Of a DNA stretch of 59,288 bases, positions 33,730 to 41,239 are shown piece after piece (within the stretch, counting starts at the first letter, position 1; each line of letters starts with the position of its first letter). A program made the position numbers and the translations under genes. The notes beneath the pieces are model-generated. The model ran no database searches. It had not been told where the DNA came from and saw nothing but the letters and a program-made list of their open reading frames with translations. This DNA comes from Verrucomicrobiales bacterium (GTDB lineage Bacteria; Verrucomicrobiota; Verrucomicrobiia; Verrucomicrobiales; V1-33). The stretch lies in the NCBI GenBank assembly GCA_018003315.1, contig JAGNEJ010000020.1, positions 1 through 59,288 of the forward strand. The letters are read 5' to 3'.

Positions 33730-34236
33730 TCACTTGGGTTCACGCGGCGGGGTGGTGGAGCCGTTGGGATCGACCGGATTGTTCGTGGGCTTGTTGTAGG
33801 GAGCGCGGCCTTCCTCGCCGCGGACACCGGCGATGACTGCCCAGGAACCCATGTATTTGGCCCGCTTCACGATCATGTAAACATTGGCGGTGCCGGTGTA
33901 GTTCGGGCGGAAGCGCACCGCAGCGCGGCTGAAGTCGCGGCGGTCGTCGGAGAGCAGGTTGCCAACTTCATCGTAAACGACGAGGTCGAGGTCCTGAATG
34001 TCGGAATCCCGACCGGCGACGAAGACGTAATCCACGCCCTTGCTGACCTGGACCTCGAACCAGACAATCTGGCCTGCGGTTGCCGTGTTCGAGCGGACGG
34101 GACGGAAGCTGTAGCCCGGGTGGTAGGGAGTCATTTTCCAGGCGTCGTCCTCCGCATTGTAGGGAGTGGCGGATGAAACCTGCGGCAGCAGCAAGGCGGC
34201 GGCTGCGGAGAGGATGGTGATGAGTTTGGTTTTCAT
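33730..34236 (-). CDS. secreted protein with PPC-like beta domain
   Basis: A 168-residue protein with a signal peptide (about 1-23, ending VSSA). Residues about 45-140 form a beta-sandwich-like unit resembling the bacterial pre-peptidase C-terminal domain: VSKGVDYVFVAGRDSDIQD, LDLVVYDEVGNLLSDD, AAVRFRPNYTGTANVYMIV. Such domains accompany secreted enzymes; here it stands alone. The C-terminus is Asn/Pro-rich (NKPTNNPVDPNGSTTPP). It leads a run of three small secreted-protein genes. Function unknown; binding of a surface polymer is a guess. Confidence 0.65.
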   Translation of the reverse strand: MKTKLITILSAAAALLLPQVSSATPYNAEDDAWKMTPYHPGYSFRPVRSNTATAGQIVWFEVQVSKGVDYVFVAGRDSDIQDLDLVVYDEVGNLLSDDRRDFSRAAVRFRPNYTGTANVYMIVKRAKYMGSWAVIAGVRGEEGRAPYNKPTNNPVDPNGSTTPPREPK

Positions 34237-34327
34237 GGTTCGTGGTGGTGTGGATTTGTTCGAATGGGATTCTACTGTTTACCTTACCGCCAGGAACACG
34301 GTTTGTTACGGGCAGCAGTGGATTATT

Positions 34328-35185
34328 TTACTTTTTCTGCAGACTGCCGACAAAGGTTTCGGTGAGTTTGACCAATTCCAGGACCTGATCCCTGGGAATC
34401 CACCCGTCCGGCTTGGAATCGTCAAGCCCGACGTTGATGATCTTGCCAATGGTTTCCATGAGGCGATCCATTTCCTTCACGTTGGGACGATCGCGGATTT
34501 CGGCGGGCAGTTTCGCAAGGTTCTCCCGCAGGCTGGCAACCAGGCGCGGTTCGCGCAAAAAATTCGACAACGGTCCGGAGTAGTTTTTTTCATCTGCAAC
34601 CACTTTGGCGGCGAAACGAATGCCCTGCAGCCAGCCGCCGCTCATGAGGATCGGACCGCGGTCCCGGTTGCTGTCCCGCTCGATTTCCTTGAGCACATCG
34701 TCCTGCAGGCGGCTCAATTCCGAAAACACCTTCAACCATTCCCCTTTGGTGGCCGCTTTCCGAGCGCTTTCCGCCCGGTTCAGCTTTTCCTCCGCAACAT
34801 TGAGCTTTCTGGCCAGCACTTCAATGTCATCAGCGCACTGACCCAGCTTTTCAGAATCCTTTGCCTGAATGGCCAGCACCCCGTCCGCAATGCGCACCCC
34901 AAGCACCAGCGGCACATCCACCACGGTGTCGGCAAAGGCATCCGGATCAATGTCGAACTGGCATTCCTCAAACTGCGTTTTCCAATTCGGGCGCTTCTCC
35001 CGCAGCATGGAATCCAGCGCCAGCATTTTGTCGAGCGGCGAGGGCGGGGGCATTTTGGCCCGCTGGGCCTTGGCCATCAGATCCTTCATGCTGGGGGCTC
35101 CGCCGCTGTCCTGAGCGCGGATAACAGGACTGGCCAGCAGGATGGCAATGGCGAGAAGGGAGCGGACAGGATTCTGCAGGGGCAT
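34328..35185 (-). CDS. secreted protein of unknown function
   Basis: A 285-residue protein with a signal peptide (MPLQNPVRSLLAIAILLASP, cleavage probably after IRA at about 24). The mature chain is mostly helical, with a coiled-coil-like stretch at about 110-170 (DIEVLARKLNVAEEKLNRAE, FSELSRLQDDVLKEIERDS). No family is recognised. It is divergent from a lipoprotein gene (94 bases between starts) and lies 91 bases upstream of the small secreted protein cluster, so it may share its promoter. The start at 35185 was chosen because it begins the signal peptide. Confidence 0.65.
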   Translation of the reverse strand: MPLQNPVRSLLAIAILLASPVIRAQDSGGAPSMKDLMAKAQRAKMPPPSPLDKMLALDSMLREKRPNWKTQFEECQFDIDPDAFADTVVDVPLVLGVRIADGVLAIQAKDSEKLGQCADDIEVLARKLNVAEEKLNRAESARKAATKGEWLKVFSELSRLQDDVLKEIERDSNRDRGPILMSGGWLQGIRFAAKVVADEKNYSGPLSNFLREPRLVASLRENLAKLPAEIRDRPNVKEMDRLMETIGKIINVGLDDSKPDGWIPRDQVLELVKLTETFVGSLQKK

Positions 35186-35279
35186 TTGCGTCAGGGGCTG
35201 GTGGTTGGGGGATGGTCCTGGAACTTTGAATTTGTCTATAAGTCGCCAGGCGGTATTTTGACACGAAAATCTGCATCCC

Positions 35280-35864
35280 ATGAAAAATCAAGCTTTCACC
35301 CGCTGGTTCCTGATTTTGTCCGCCGTGGCACCCCTGGCCGGCTGCGCACCGCAAAACGAGGGCGGCACCGTGGACATGTCCATCATGATGAAGGCCAAGG
35401 AAGACATGGACCAAGTGAAAGCCGGTTTTCAGGAAATGAGGGGAGAGTTGGCAAAGCTCGGCAGCCGGCTGGAGACCATCGAATCCGCCGTCAAGGAAAG
35501 CCGGACCACTGCCGCACCTGACAACCATTCGCAAATCACGGCCCTGCTCAAAGAACTCCAGGGCATCAAGACAGCCCTTGGCGAACAAAGCGAGCAGTTG
35601 GGAAAACTTTCCTCGTCGGCGGTTGCTGTCGCCGACTCTCCCGCCACTCCCGCCGGATCCAATCCTGCGGGGGAGAAACCAGCGCCGCCGACCACCACCA
35701 CCACCGCCGCGCCGCAAAATCCCACCGGTCCGTCCGCGACGGAAAAAGTCAGCGTGGACATGTCAACGCCCGGCAATAAACCAGCCGCCGACAAACCCGC
35801 GTCCGAAGCGAATCCCGGTCCGCTTCCCTTCAACGAAAAGGTCAAGGTGGACCTGACCAAATGA
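35280..35864 (+). CDS. coiled-coil lipoprotein of unknown function
   Basis: A 194-residue predicted lipoprotein: lipobox LAGC with mature Cys22. Residues 30-75 are a likely coiled coil (KAKEDMDQVKAGFQEMRGEL, KLGSRLETIESAVKE), followed by another helical part and an Ala/Pro/Thr-rich linker containing five threonines in a row. The sequence VDMS occurs near the start of the mature protein (GTVDMSIMM) and again in EKVSVDMS, with a related EKVKVDLTK at the extreme C-terminus. No known family. It is divergent from the secreted protein gene at 34328. Confidence 0.65.
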   Translation: MKNQAFTRWFLILSAVAPLAGCAPQNEGGTVDMSIMMKAKEDMDQVKAGFQEMRGELAKLGSRLETIESAVKESRTTAAPDNHSQITALLKELQGIKTALGEQSEQLGKLSSSAVAVADSPATPAGSNPAGEKPAPPTTTTTAAPQNPTGPSATEKVSVDMSTPGNKPAADKPASEANPGPLPFNEKVKVDLTK

Positions 35865-35985
35865 AGTTCCTTTCCCGGTTGGTTTGAGGGAGGCGAAATT
35901 TTGCTCATTCGACCCAAAAACCAGTTGCCACGGCGGAGCAGTGTTCTACTCTGCCGCACTTCCGGAACGATTTCGGAATGCGGTT

Positions 35986-36062
35986 GGAGCGGTAGTTCAG
36001 TCGGTTAGAACGCCGGCCTGTCACGCCGGAGGTCGCGGGTTCGAGCCCCGTCCGCTCCGCCA
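35986..36062 (+). tRNA. tRNA-Asp (anticodon GTC)
   Basis: A standard cloverleaf: acceptor GGAGCGG (35986-35992) pairs with CCGCTCC (36052-36058), discriminator G at 36059 and an encoded CCA at 36060-36062. The anticodon stem CCGGC/GCCGG carries loop CTGTCAC with anticodon GTC at 36020-36022. The T-arm contains GGGTTCGAGCCCC. The D-arm is AGTTCAGTCGGTTAGAA. No integrase or duplicated 3' end is seen nearby. Confidence 0.97.
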
Positions 36063-36176
36063 GTTTTATCCGGATCACCCGGATCCAGACTGGCTGCTGG
36101 TCACGCCGCAGGATCCAGTGCCGGGCACGCAAACAGGCAGGGTTGCGGCTGCGGTCAGACATGTTTAAACGTGCGG

Positions 36177-37775
36177 ATGCTTCGACGTATTCTCCTGCAC
36201 GCCATTTTCTGCCTGCTGCCTGGGACCATTGCTTTCGGCCAGCAGCCGGCGGAAGAGACGGGAGTGCCAGCTCCGGCGGAAAATCCGGCGGCATCCAAGA
36301 CGCAAGGGCCGGACGCTTCGCCGCACATCGTGGATGCGGCAAACGAAGCGGAACTGCGCAGGCATCTGAAGCAAACCATCCTGGTCAAAGGCGTGGTTGA
36401 CCGGCTGGAAATCACCGCGTCTTCAAAAAACGGACGCCTGTTTTTCAAGGGAGCTGAGAAATCCGCCTGTCTCTATTTCAAAAAGAAAGTGCAGGAGGAA
36501 CACCCGGAGTGGAAACCGGGCGAACTGAAGGGAAAAGAAATTTATGCCGTTGGGAAGCTCACGCTCTACAACAATCTCCTCACGATAACCATCACCTCGC
36601 CGCAACACATCGCGGACAGTCCGGACAGCCTCAAAGCCGCGGTCGCCGCCGGCGGGGAGTCCAAGGGCGATACCCCCCCTCCTCCGCCGGAGACGGGCCC
36701 GCCGGTGAAACGTCAGGAAGCCACCGTGCTCCAGGCCCTGCTCACCTGGACCAAGGGGGAACCGAAACTGGAGGTGACCCAGCAGCAGGCGGTCTGGAAA
36801 AAAAAGGCAACTTCAAAGTCGCCCGTGCTGGTGGTGGGGAAACATTCCAAGCTGCCGGACGCGGCGGGACTCGCGCTGGAACTCATCAAGGCCAAATACA
36901 AGGAGCTGCCCGGCGGCAAAACCCTGACCATCCAATCGCCCGGCACAAGCCTGCCTTCCGCCGCGGCGACGGCACTGCTGGTCGAGTCCACCCTGCAGGA
37001 TGTGGCAATTCCGAGCAGCCTCGTGGTGCTCGGCGAATTGTCGCCCAATGGCGCTTTCGACAAGGCGACGGACACGCTGCTTTACCTCAATGAAACCAGT
37101 CTCGCTGCCGGTTCAATCATCCTTGCTCCGCTGGCGGTCGAACCCCTGCTCGTGGACCTCGCGGTGGATGGTGCCTGGAAATCCCTGTGTGCCTGGCAGA
37201 TTCTGGGGGCGGAACGGTTGGATGGTGCGGTAAAATCAGCCCGCCAGTTGACAGAGCCTGTGTTCCGCCGGCAACTGGACAATTTTGCCGAAGTGCAGGC
37301 CCGCGTCGCCAAGGAGGGGATCTCGGCTCTCAAACAGCCAGCGATCAAAAATGCCCTTCTCGCATTCGTTCAATCCTGTCCGGAACACCTCACGGCCAAG
37401 CTCTTTCTCACCGCCAGCACCAGCCGGCTTCCCGAGCAGTATTCCCCGGACGGAGCACGGCTGCGGCTGCGCCAGTTCATCACCCGTGTCCTCGAAGAAA
37501 CCAAATCGCTCCCGTCGGACCGCGGAGACCGGCGGAAAAAACTCCGGGAGCTGACCGACGCCTACAAGCTCGTCCGTCAGAAATGCCCGCCTACCATGAA
37601 ACCCAACCCGGCCAGTGTCGATGAATTCATCAAGGCCGCAGAGGAAAAATTTCGTCTGGATGACACCGACAAGTCCGACCGTGCAAAATCACAGATGAAA
37701 AAGGCCGAATCCGCCTACGACAAGGCCTACGAAACGATGCGCCAGGAGTTCGATGTCGGCGAACGAAAGAAATAG
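36177..37775 (+). CDS. secreted protein with OB-like and Lon-protease-like domains
   Basis: A 532-residue protein with a signal peptide (about 1-21, ending AFG). Residues about 60-145 look like an OB-type beta-barrel (ILVKGVVDRLEITASSKNGR, GKEIYAVGKLTLYNN). Residues about 185-350 run parallel to the Lon proteolytic domain: ALLTWTKGEPKLEVT, SPGTSLPSAAATALLVES with a Ser (261) at the nucleophile place, VVLGELSPNGAF at the 'TGEITLRG' place and AAGSIILAP at the 'GIKTVLIP' place. The catalytic Lys position is not Lys. The rest is helical. Activity is doubtful and the assignment is inference. ATG 36177 was chosen over GTG 36171. Confidence 0.6.
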   Translation: MLRRILLHAIFCLLPGTIAFGQQPAEETGVPAPAENPAASKTQGPDASPHIVDAANEAELRRHLKQTILVKGVVDRLEITASSKNGRLFFKGAEKSACLYFKKKVQEEHPEWKPGELKGKEIYAVGKLTLYNNLLTITITSPQHIADSPDSLKAAVAAGGESKGDTPPPPPETGPPVKRQEATVLQALLTWTKGEPKLEVTQQQAVWKKKATSKSPVLVVGKHSKLPDAAGLALELIKAKYKELPGGKTLTIQSPGTSLPSAAATALLVESTLQDVAIPSSLVVLGELSPNGAFDKATDTLLYLNETSLAAGSIILAPLAVEPLLVDLAVDGAWKSLCAWQILGAERLDGAVKSARQLTEPVFRRQLDNFAEVQARVAKEGISALKQPAIKNALLAFVQSCPEHLTAKLFLTASTSRLPEQYSPDGARLRLRQFITRVLEETKSLPSDRGDRRKKLRELTDAYKLVRQKCPPTMKPNPASVDEFIKAAEEKFRLDDTDKSDRAKSQMKKAESAYDKAYETMRQEFDVGERKK

Positions 37776-37836
37776 CCCTGCACCGGCACCGTCATTCCCT
37801 GACATTTTACGGAAACCTTCCACCATTCCAATCCGC

Positions 37837-38925
37837 ATGCGATCCACCTTCACCCTGCTCCTGCTGGCCTCCGGCTGCTGGCCGGTTGTACCTCCCGCCG
37901 CGGCATCGGAAAACGAAGCCAAGCCGATCCAGCGGATTGCCTTTGGCTCGTGTGCCAACCAGTCAAAGCCCCAGCCGATCTGGGACGTGGTGGTGGAGCA
38001 AAAACCGGATATCTTCGTCTTTCTCGGCGACAACATTTATGCGGACACCGCCGACATGAAGTTGATGAAGGAAAAATATGCCAGGCTCGGGGCGAAACCG
38101 GGCTACCAGCAGTTGCTCAAGCAATGTCCGGTGCTGGCAACCTGGGACGACCACGACTTCGGCGTCAACGACGGCGGCGCTTGGTATCCCAAAAAGGAGG
38201 AGTCCCAGCGGATCCTGCTGGACTTTTTCAACGTCCCGCAAGATTCCCCGCGCCGCCAGCGCCCGGGAATTTACGATGCCACGATCTTGGGTCCCGCAGG
38301 GAAACGCGTGCAGATCATTCTCCTGGACACGCGGTATTTCCGAAGCCGGGCGACGGTGGATGTCCGCAGTGAAGCGGAGAAGCGCAAACAGAATCTGGTC
38401 GGCTGGTATGTGCCAAACCACGATCCAGCAGCGACCATGCTGGGGCCCGAACAATGGAAATGGCTGGAGGCCCGACTAAGGGAACCTGCGGACCTGCGCT
38501 TCATCGCCTCCAGTTCCCAGGTGGTTGCCGATGAAAAAGGCATGGAATCGTGGGGAAATTTTCCTGCGGAACGCACGCGGCTTTACCAGTTGATCAAATC
38601 CACCGCTGCCCAGCATGTGCTCTTCCTGTCCGGGGATGTGCATTTTGCCGAGATTTCAAAGACTGACGAAGGCCCCTATCCGCTTTATGATTTCACCTCC
38701 AGCGGATTGACGAACGTCAATCCGTCCTGGGCCGCGGCTGTGAATACCCACAGGGTGACCCCGGGTGCCTACGCCAAGCCGAACGCCGGCTTCATTGACA
38801 TCGACTGGGACAAAGCGCCGCCGCAGCTCACGCTTCGGGTGGCGGGCCTGAACCAGGAATCCGGATTTTCCAAAGTCATCCGGTTGTCCGAACTCGAAGC
38901 AGCACACGAGGGAACAAAGCCCTGA
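37837..38925 (+). CDS. PhoD-like metallophosphatase (alkaline phosphatase D family)
   Basis: A 362-residue secreted enzyme with a signal peptide (about 1-24, ending AAAS). Metal-binding motifs of PhoD-type phosphatases are clear: IAFGSCANQ near the N-terminus, FVFLGDNIYAD, ATWDDHDFGVNDGG and LFLSGDVHFAEI. IILLDTRYFR and IASSSQVV are further family motifs. It should hydrolyse phosphomono- or diesters outside the cytoplasm with Ca/Fe-type metals. An alternative ATG at 37753 would overlap the upstream gene and hide the signal peptide, so 37837 was preferred. Its stop is 55 bases before the HupE/UreJ gene. Confidence 0.88.
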   Translation: MRSTFTLLLLASGCWPVVPPAAASENEAKPIQRIAFGSCANQSKPQPIWDVVVEQKPDIFVFLGDNIYADTADMKLMKEKYARLGAKPGYQQLLKQCPVLATWDDHDFGVNDGGAWYPKKEESQRILLDFFNVPQDSPRRQRPGIYDATILGPAGKRVQIILLDTRYFRSRATVDVRSEAEKRKQNLVGWYVPNHDPAATMLGPEQWKWLEARLREPADLRFIASSSQVVADEKGMESWGNFPAERTRLYQLIKSTAAQHVLFLSGDVHFAEISKTDEGPYPLYDFTSSGLTNVNPSWAAAVNTHRVTPGAYAKPNAGFIDIDWDKAPPQLTLRVAGLNQESGFSKVIRLSELEAAHEGTKP

Positions 38926-38980
38926 ATTTCCTGGCGAAAGACAGTTGTTGTCCCATGAACCCTGAACGATGGGAGGCCGC

Positions 38981-40240
38981 ATGATTTCACGGTGCTTCAT
39001 GCTCATTTTCCTGCTGCTGGCTGGGCCGGTGCTGGGACATCCGATCTTTCAGAATCCAGCCTGGATTGAATACACCGAACACGAAATCACCCTGACTGCA
39101 CATGTTTCGGTCACGGAGATCTGCACCGTGGCAGGCATCCCCATCGACAACTCCGGAACCGTCGAACGCGCGCTGGTTGAGGAAGCCGCGGAAAAGCATG
39201 GCGGCTATTTTCTGAGTCATTTCACCGTCAGCGCGGACGGCCAGGAACTGAAACCGGAGATCAAGCGCATCAAGCATCCGGTGTCGTGGGATGCGGAAAT
39301 CACCGCCACCGATGCAGGATCAGCCGGAAGCGTGTTGGAAGGAAGCGCCCGGGATCGCCCGGACCGCATTCATTTTGTCTTTGAGGTGCGTTTTCCCTGT
39401 GCAGCCCCGCCGCAACGCATCCAACTGCGGCAGAACATGATGACGGAGTTCACCTATACTCCAGGAACCAGGTTCAATTTCAGCTACATGGTGCGCTTTG
39501 CGAAGGCCGGTGATCCCCCGCTGGATTTCGCCCTCCTCGCCGCCGATTCCGTTTACGATTATGCCACGGTGTTCCACCAAGGAGGGGGCGCTGGAAGCGG
39601 GGAAAGCACCCAGACCGGGTGGAAGCGCTTCAAGGAGTTTTTCCACCACGGCGTCCACCATGTCCTGACCGGGTATGACCACCTGCTGTTTGCCTCCGCA
39701 CTGGTGCTGGCGCTGCGCAGCTTCTGGGAAGTCTTCAAGATCATCGGCATTTTCACCATCGCCCACTCCATCACCATCACCCTGGCCGCCTACAATCTGC
39801 TGCGGCTTCCGGACTGGTTTCCCGTGGAACCCATCATCGCAGGCAGCATTGTGTTCGTGGCCGTGGAAAACCTGATTTTCCCCTCCCACGGTTCCAGCCG
39901 CAGCCGCATGGTCATCACCTTCCTCTTCGGACTGGTGCACGGCATGGGACTGGCCCAGGCATTTGTGGAAAATCTGCAGGGTTTTTCCAGCGGTGTCATC
40001 GCCCTGGTTGTACTGGCGTTCTGTCTGGGAGTGGAGGCCGGACACCTGATGATCGTGGCCCCGCTCAGCGGTGTCATGACCGCAGGGCGGACGAAGTGGG
40101 GCGGTCTGTTTTCCGCCGCTGCCCTGCGCTATGGCTCCATCCTCATCGCCCTTGGAGGCACGTATTATTTCCTCAATGCCATCCATGCGCTGCCGGAAAA
40201 CTGGGGGCCGGACACGCTGTTTCATGCCGCGGGGCTGTAA
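38981..40240 (+). CDS. HupE/UreJ-family membrane protein with periplasmic N-domain
   Basis: A 419-residue protein. A signal peptide (about 1-19, ending VLG) leads into an extracytoplasmic beta-rich domain (about 20-215), then six or so helices of the HupE/UreJ type with its His/Asp motifs: HHVLTGYDHLLFASALVLAL, FTIAHSITITLAAY and FGLVHGMGLAQAF. Relatives are linked to nickel or cobalt uptake in hydrogenase and urease operons, but none of those enzymes is encoded here, so the metal is unknown. GGGAGG at 38971-38976 lies four bases before the ATG at 38981 and fixes the start. Confidence 0.8.
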   Translation: MISRCFMLIFLLLAGPVLGHPIFQNPAWIEYTEHEITLTAHVSVTEICTVAGIPIDNSGTVERALVEEAAEKHGGYFLSHFTVSADGQELKPEIKRIKHPVSWDAEITATDAGSAGSVLEGSARDRPDRIHFVFEVRFPCAAPPQRIQLRQNMMTEFTYTPGTRFNFSYMVRFAKAGDPPLDFALLAADSVYDYATVFHQGGGAGSGESTQTGWKRFKEFFHHGVHHVLTGYDHLLFASALVLALRSFWEVFKIIGIFTIAHSITITLAAYNLLRLPDWFPVEPIIAGSIVFVAVENLIFPSHGSSRSRMVITFLFGLVHGMGLAQAFVENLQGFSSGVIALVVLAFCLGVEAGHLMIVAPLSGVMTAGRTKWGGLFSAAALRYGSILIALGGTYYFLNAIHALPENWGPDTLFHAAGL

Positions 40241-40247
40241 CGCAACA

Positions 40248-40280
40248 CCCGCCGGAGCGGCATTCGCTCCGACGGGCGGG
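40248..40280. terminator. GC-rich hairpin between convergent genes
   Basis: GGAGCG (40254-40259) pairs with CGCTCC (40265-40270) around a five-base loop, and outside it CCCGCC (40248-40253) can pair with GGCGGG (40275-40280) with a four-base bulge. It follows the HupE/UreJ stop by seven bases and faces the DUF4870 gene. There is no T-run, so it is a weak or factor-dependent terminator. Confidence 0.45.
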
Positions 40281-40320
40281 GGGGGGCAACGATGCGGGGA
40301 TTTCGGCGTCAGGGTTCCAG

Positions 40321-40734
40321 TCACTTGATGAGCCGGAAATTGAACGGATAGCGCAGCAGTTTGCCATTCCCGGCCTTGAGCATTCCGTAAATGACCATTG
40401 CCAGCATCACGAGGCTGACCAGGGACAGCAGCGCGCTGATGATGATGGCGAAGGTGACTCCCAGCAGGCCTGCCACAATGTTGATAGGAATCATGCAGAG
40501 CACCATCGTGATTCCAAAATTGAGCGCTTCCTTGCCATGGGCATCCACGGCCGGACTGGCCTTGCGTTTCCAGAGCCAGATGATGAGAGCGAATGGGTGC
40601 GCCAGCATGGAAAAGGTGCGGTCCTGGTCGGCAGGAAGGCTGCCCTGCCCAAATGCCGGGGCTGGTTCCAGCTTTAAAATGCCTGGGAGCAGATCGGAAT
40701 TCGTGCCAGGGTCCGAATTGGGTTCTTGGTTCAT
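40321..40734 (-). CDS. DUF4870 small membrane protein
   Basis: A 137-residue protein whose residues about 38-130 match DUF4870: DRTFSMLAHPFALIIWLWKR, then AHGKEALNFGITMVLCMIP, and two more helices (GLLGVTFAIIISALLSLVSL, VMLAMVIYGMLKA). Three to four membrane helices are predicted. The family's role is unknown; members often accompany envelope or lipid-related genes. The N-terminal 35 residues are polar and variable. Confidence 0.82.
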   Translation of the reverse strand: MNQEPNSDPGTNSDLLPGILKLEPAPAFGQGSLPADQDRTFSMLAHPFALIIWLWKRKASPAVDAHGKEALNFGITMVLCMIPINIVAGLLGVTFAIIISALLSLVSLVMLAMVIYGMLKAGNGKLLRYPFNFRLIK

Positions 40735-40805
40735 GGTGTGGATTTGGTTTGGGTTCGCAATGACGAATGACGGGAATGGGCCTCAGATTGTGTGTGGCGG
40801 CAGGA

Positions 40806-41060
40806 TCAATCGCACCCTGCCACCAGGTGATTACCGGCAGGCTTGGTTTTTGTTACTGAAGGAAGCGATGCACCCTGCCCGTGGCGGTGGGCTCCAGCAG
40901 GGTTGTGCGACGGCTCTTTTCCACCGCTGCGCAGAACCAAGCCCAGAGCGAGGAGCCCGCCGACCATCCCGGCGAACACCAAAAAATGCCGTCTCCTCCG
41001 TCGCGAACTCTGATGCCTCGCAGGATAGTCAAGACGATGAAGAATGGTTTTCGGGTGCAT
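40806..41060 (-). CDS. possible small single-helix membrane protein
   Basis: An 84-residue open frame in a 505-base stretch that otherwise has no gene. It has an Arg-rich segment SSRRRRRH directly before a hydrophobic helix LVFAGMVGGLLALGLVL, and a polar Pro/His-containing tail, which is a believable membrane protein pattern (positive side inside). No homologue is recognised and codon evidence is weak. An in-frame ATG at 41087 could be the start. The remaining bases of the stretch (40735-40805 and 41061-41239) show nothing definite. Confidence 0.4.
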   Translation of the reverse strand: MHPKTILHRLDYPARHQSSRRRRRHFLVFAGMVGGLLALGLVLRSGGKEPSHNPAGAHRHGQGASLPSVTKTKPAGNHLVAGCD

Positions 41061-41239
41061 GGTTGAGTGAACGTCACAATGATGCACCATTGCCTCCCAA
41101 TCGGGTATCAGCCGTTGGACCGATGCCATCGGGCGAGTACGGCCATCCAAATTCAGACCAAAGTCGGAGAACCAGACACGCGGTGGCGCTGGAAAAATAA
41201 TCTCATGGTGGGTCCGGCAAATAAACATATCATGCGCCC

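Noticed and set aside
35925-35952. Promoter for tRNA-Asp starting at TTGCCA
   Set aside because: No acceptable -10 element at 16-18 bases spacing.
35986-36062. tRNA-Asp as an integration site of a mobile element
   Set aside because: No integrase and no duplicated tRNA 3' end is seen on either side.
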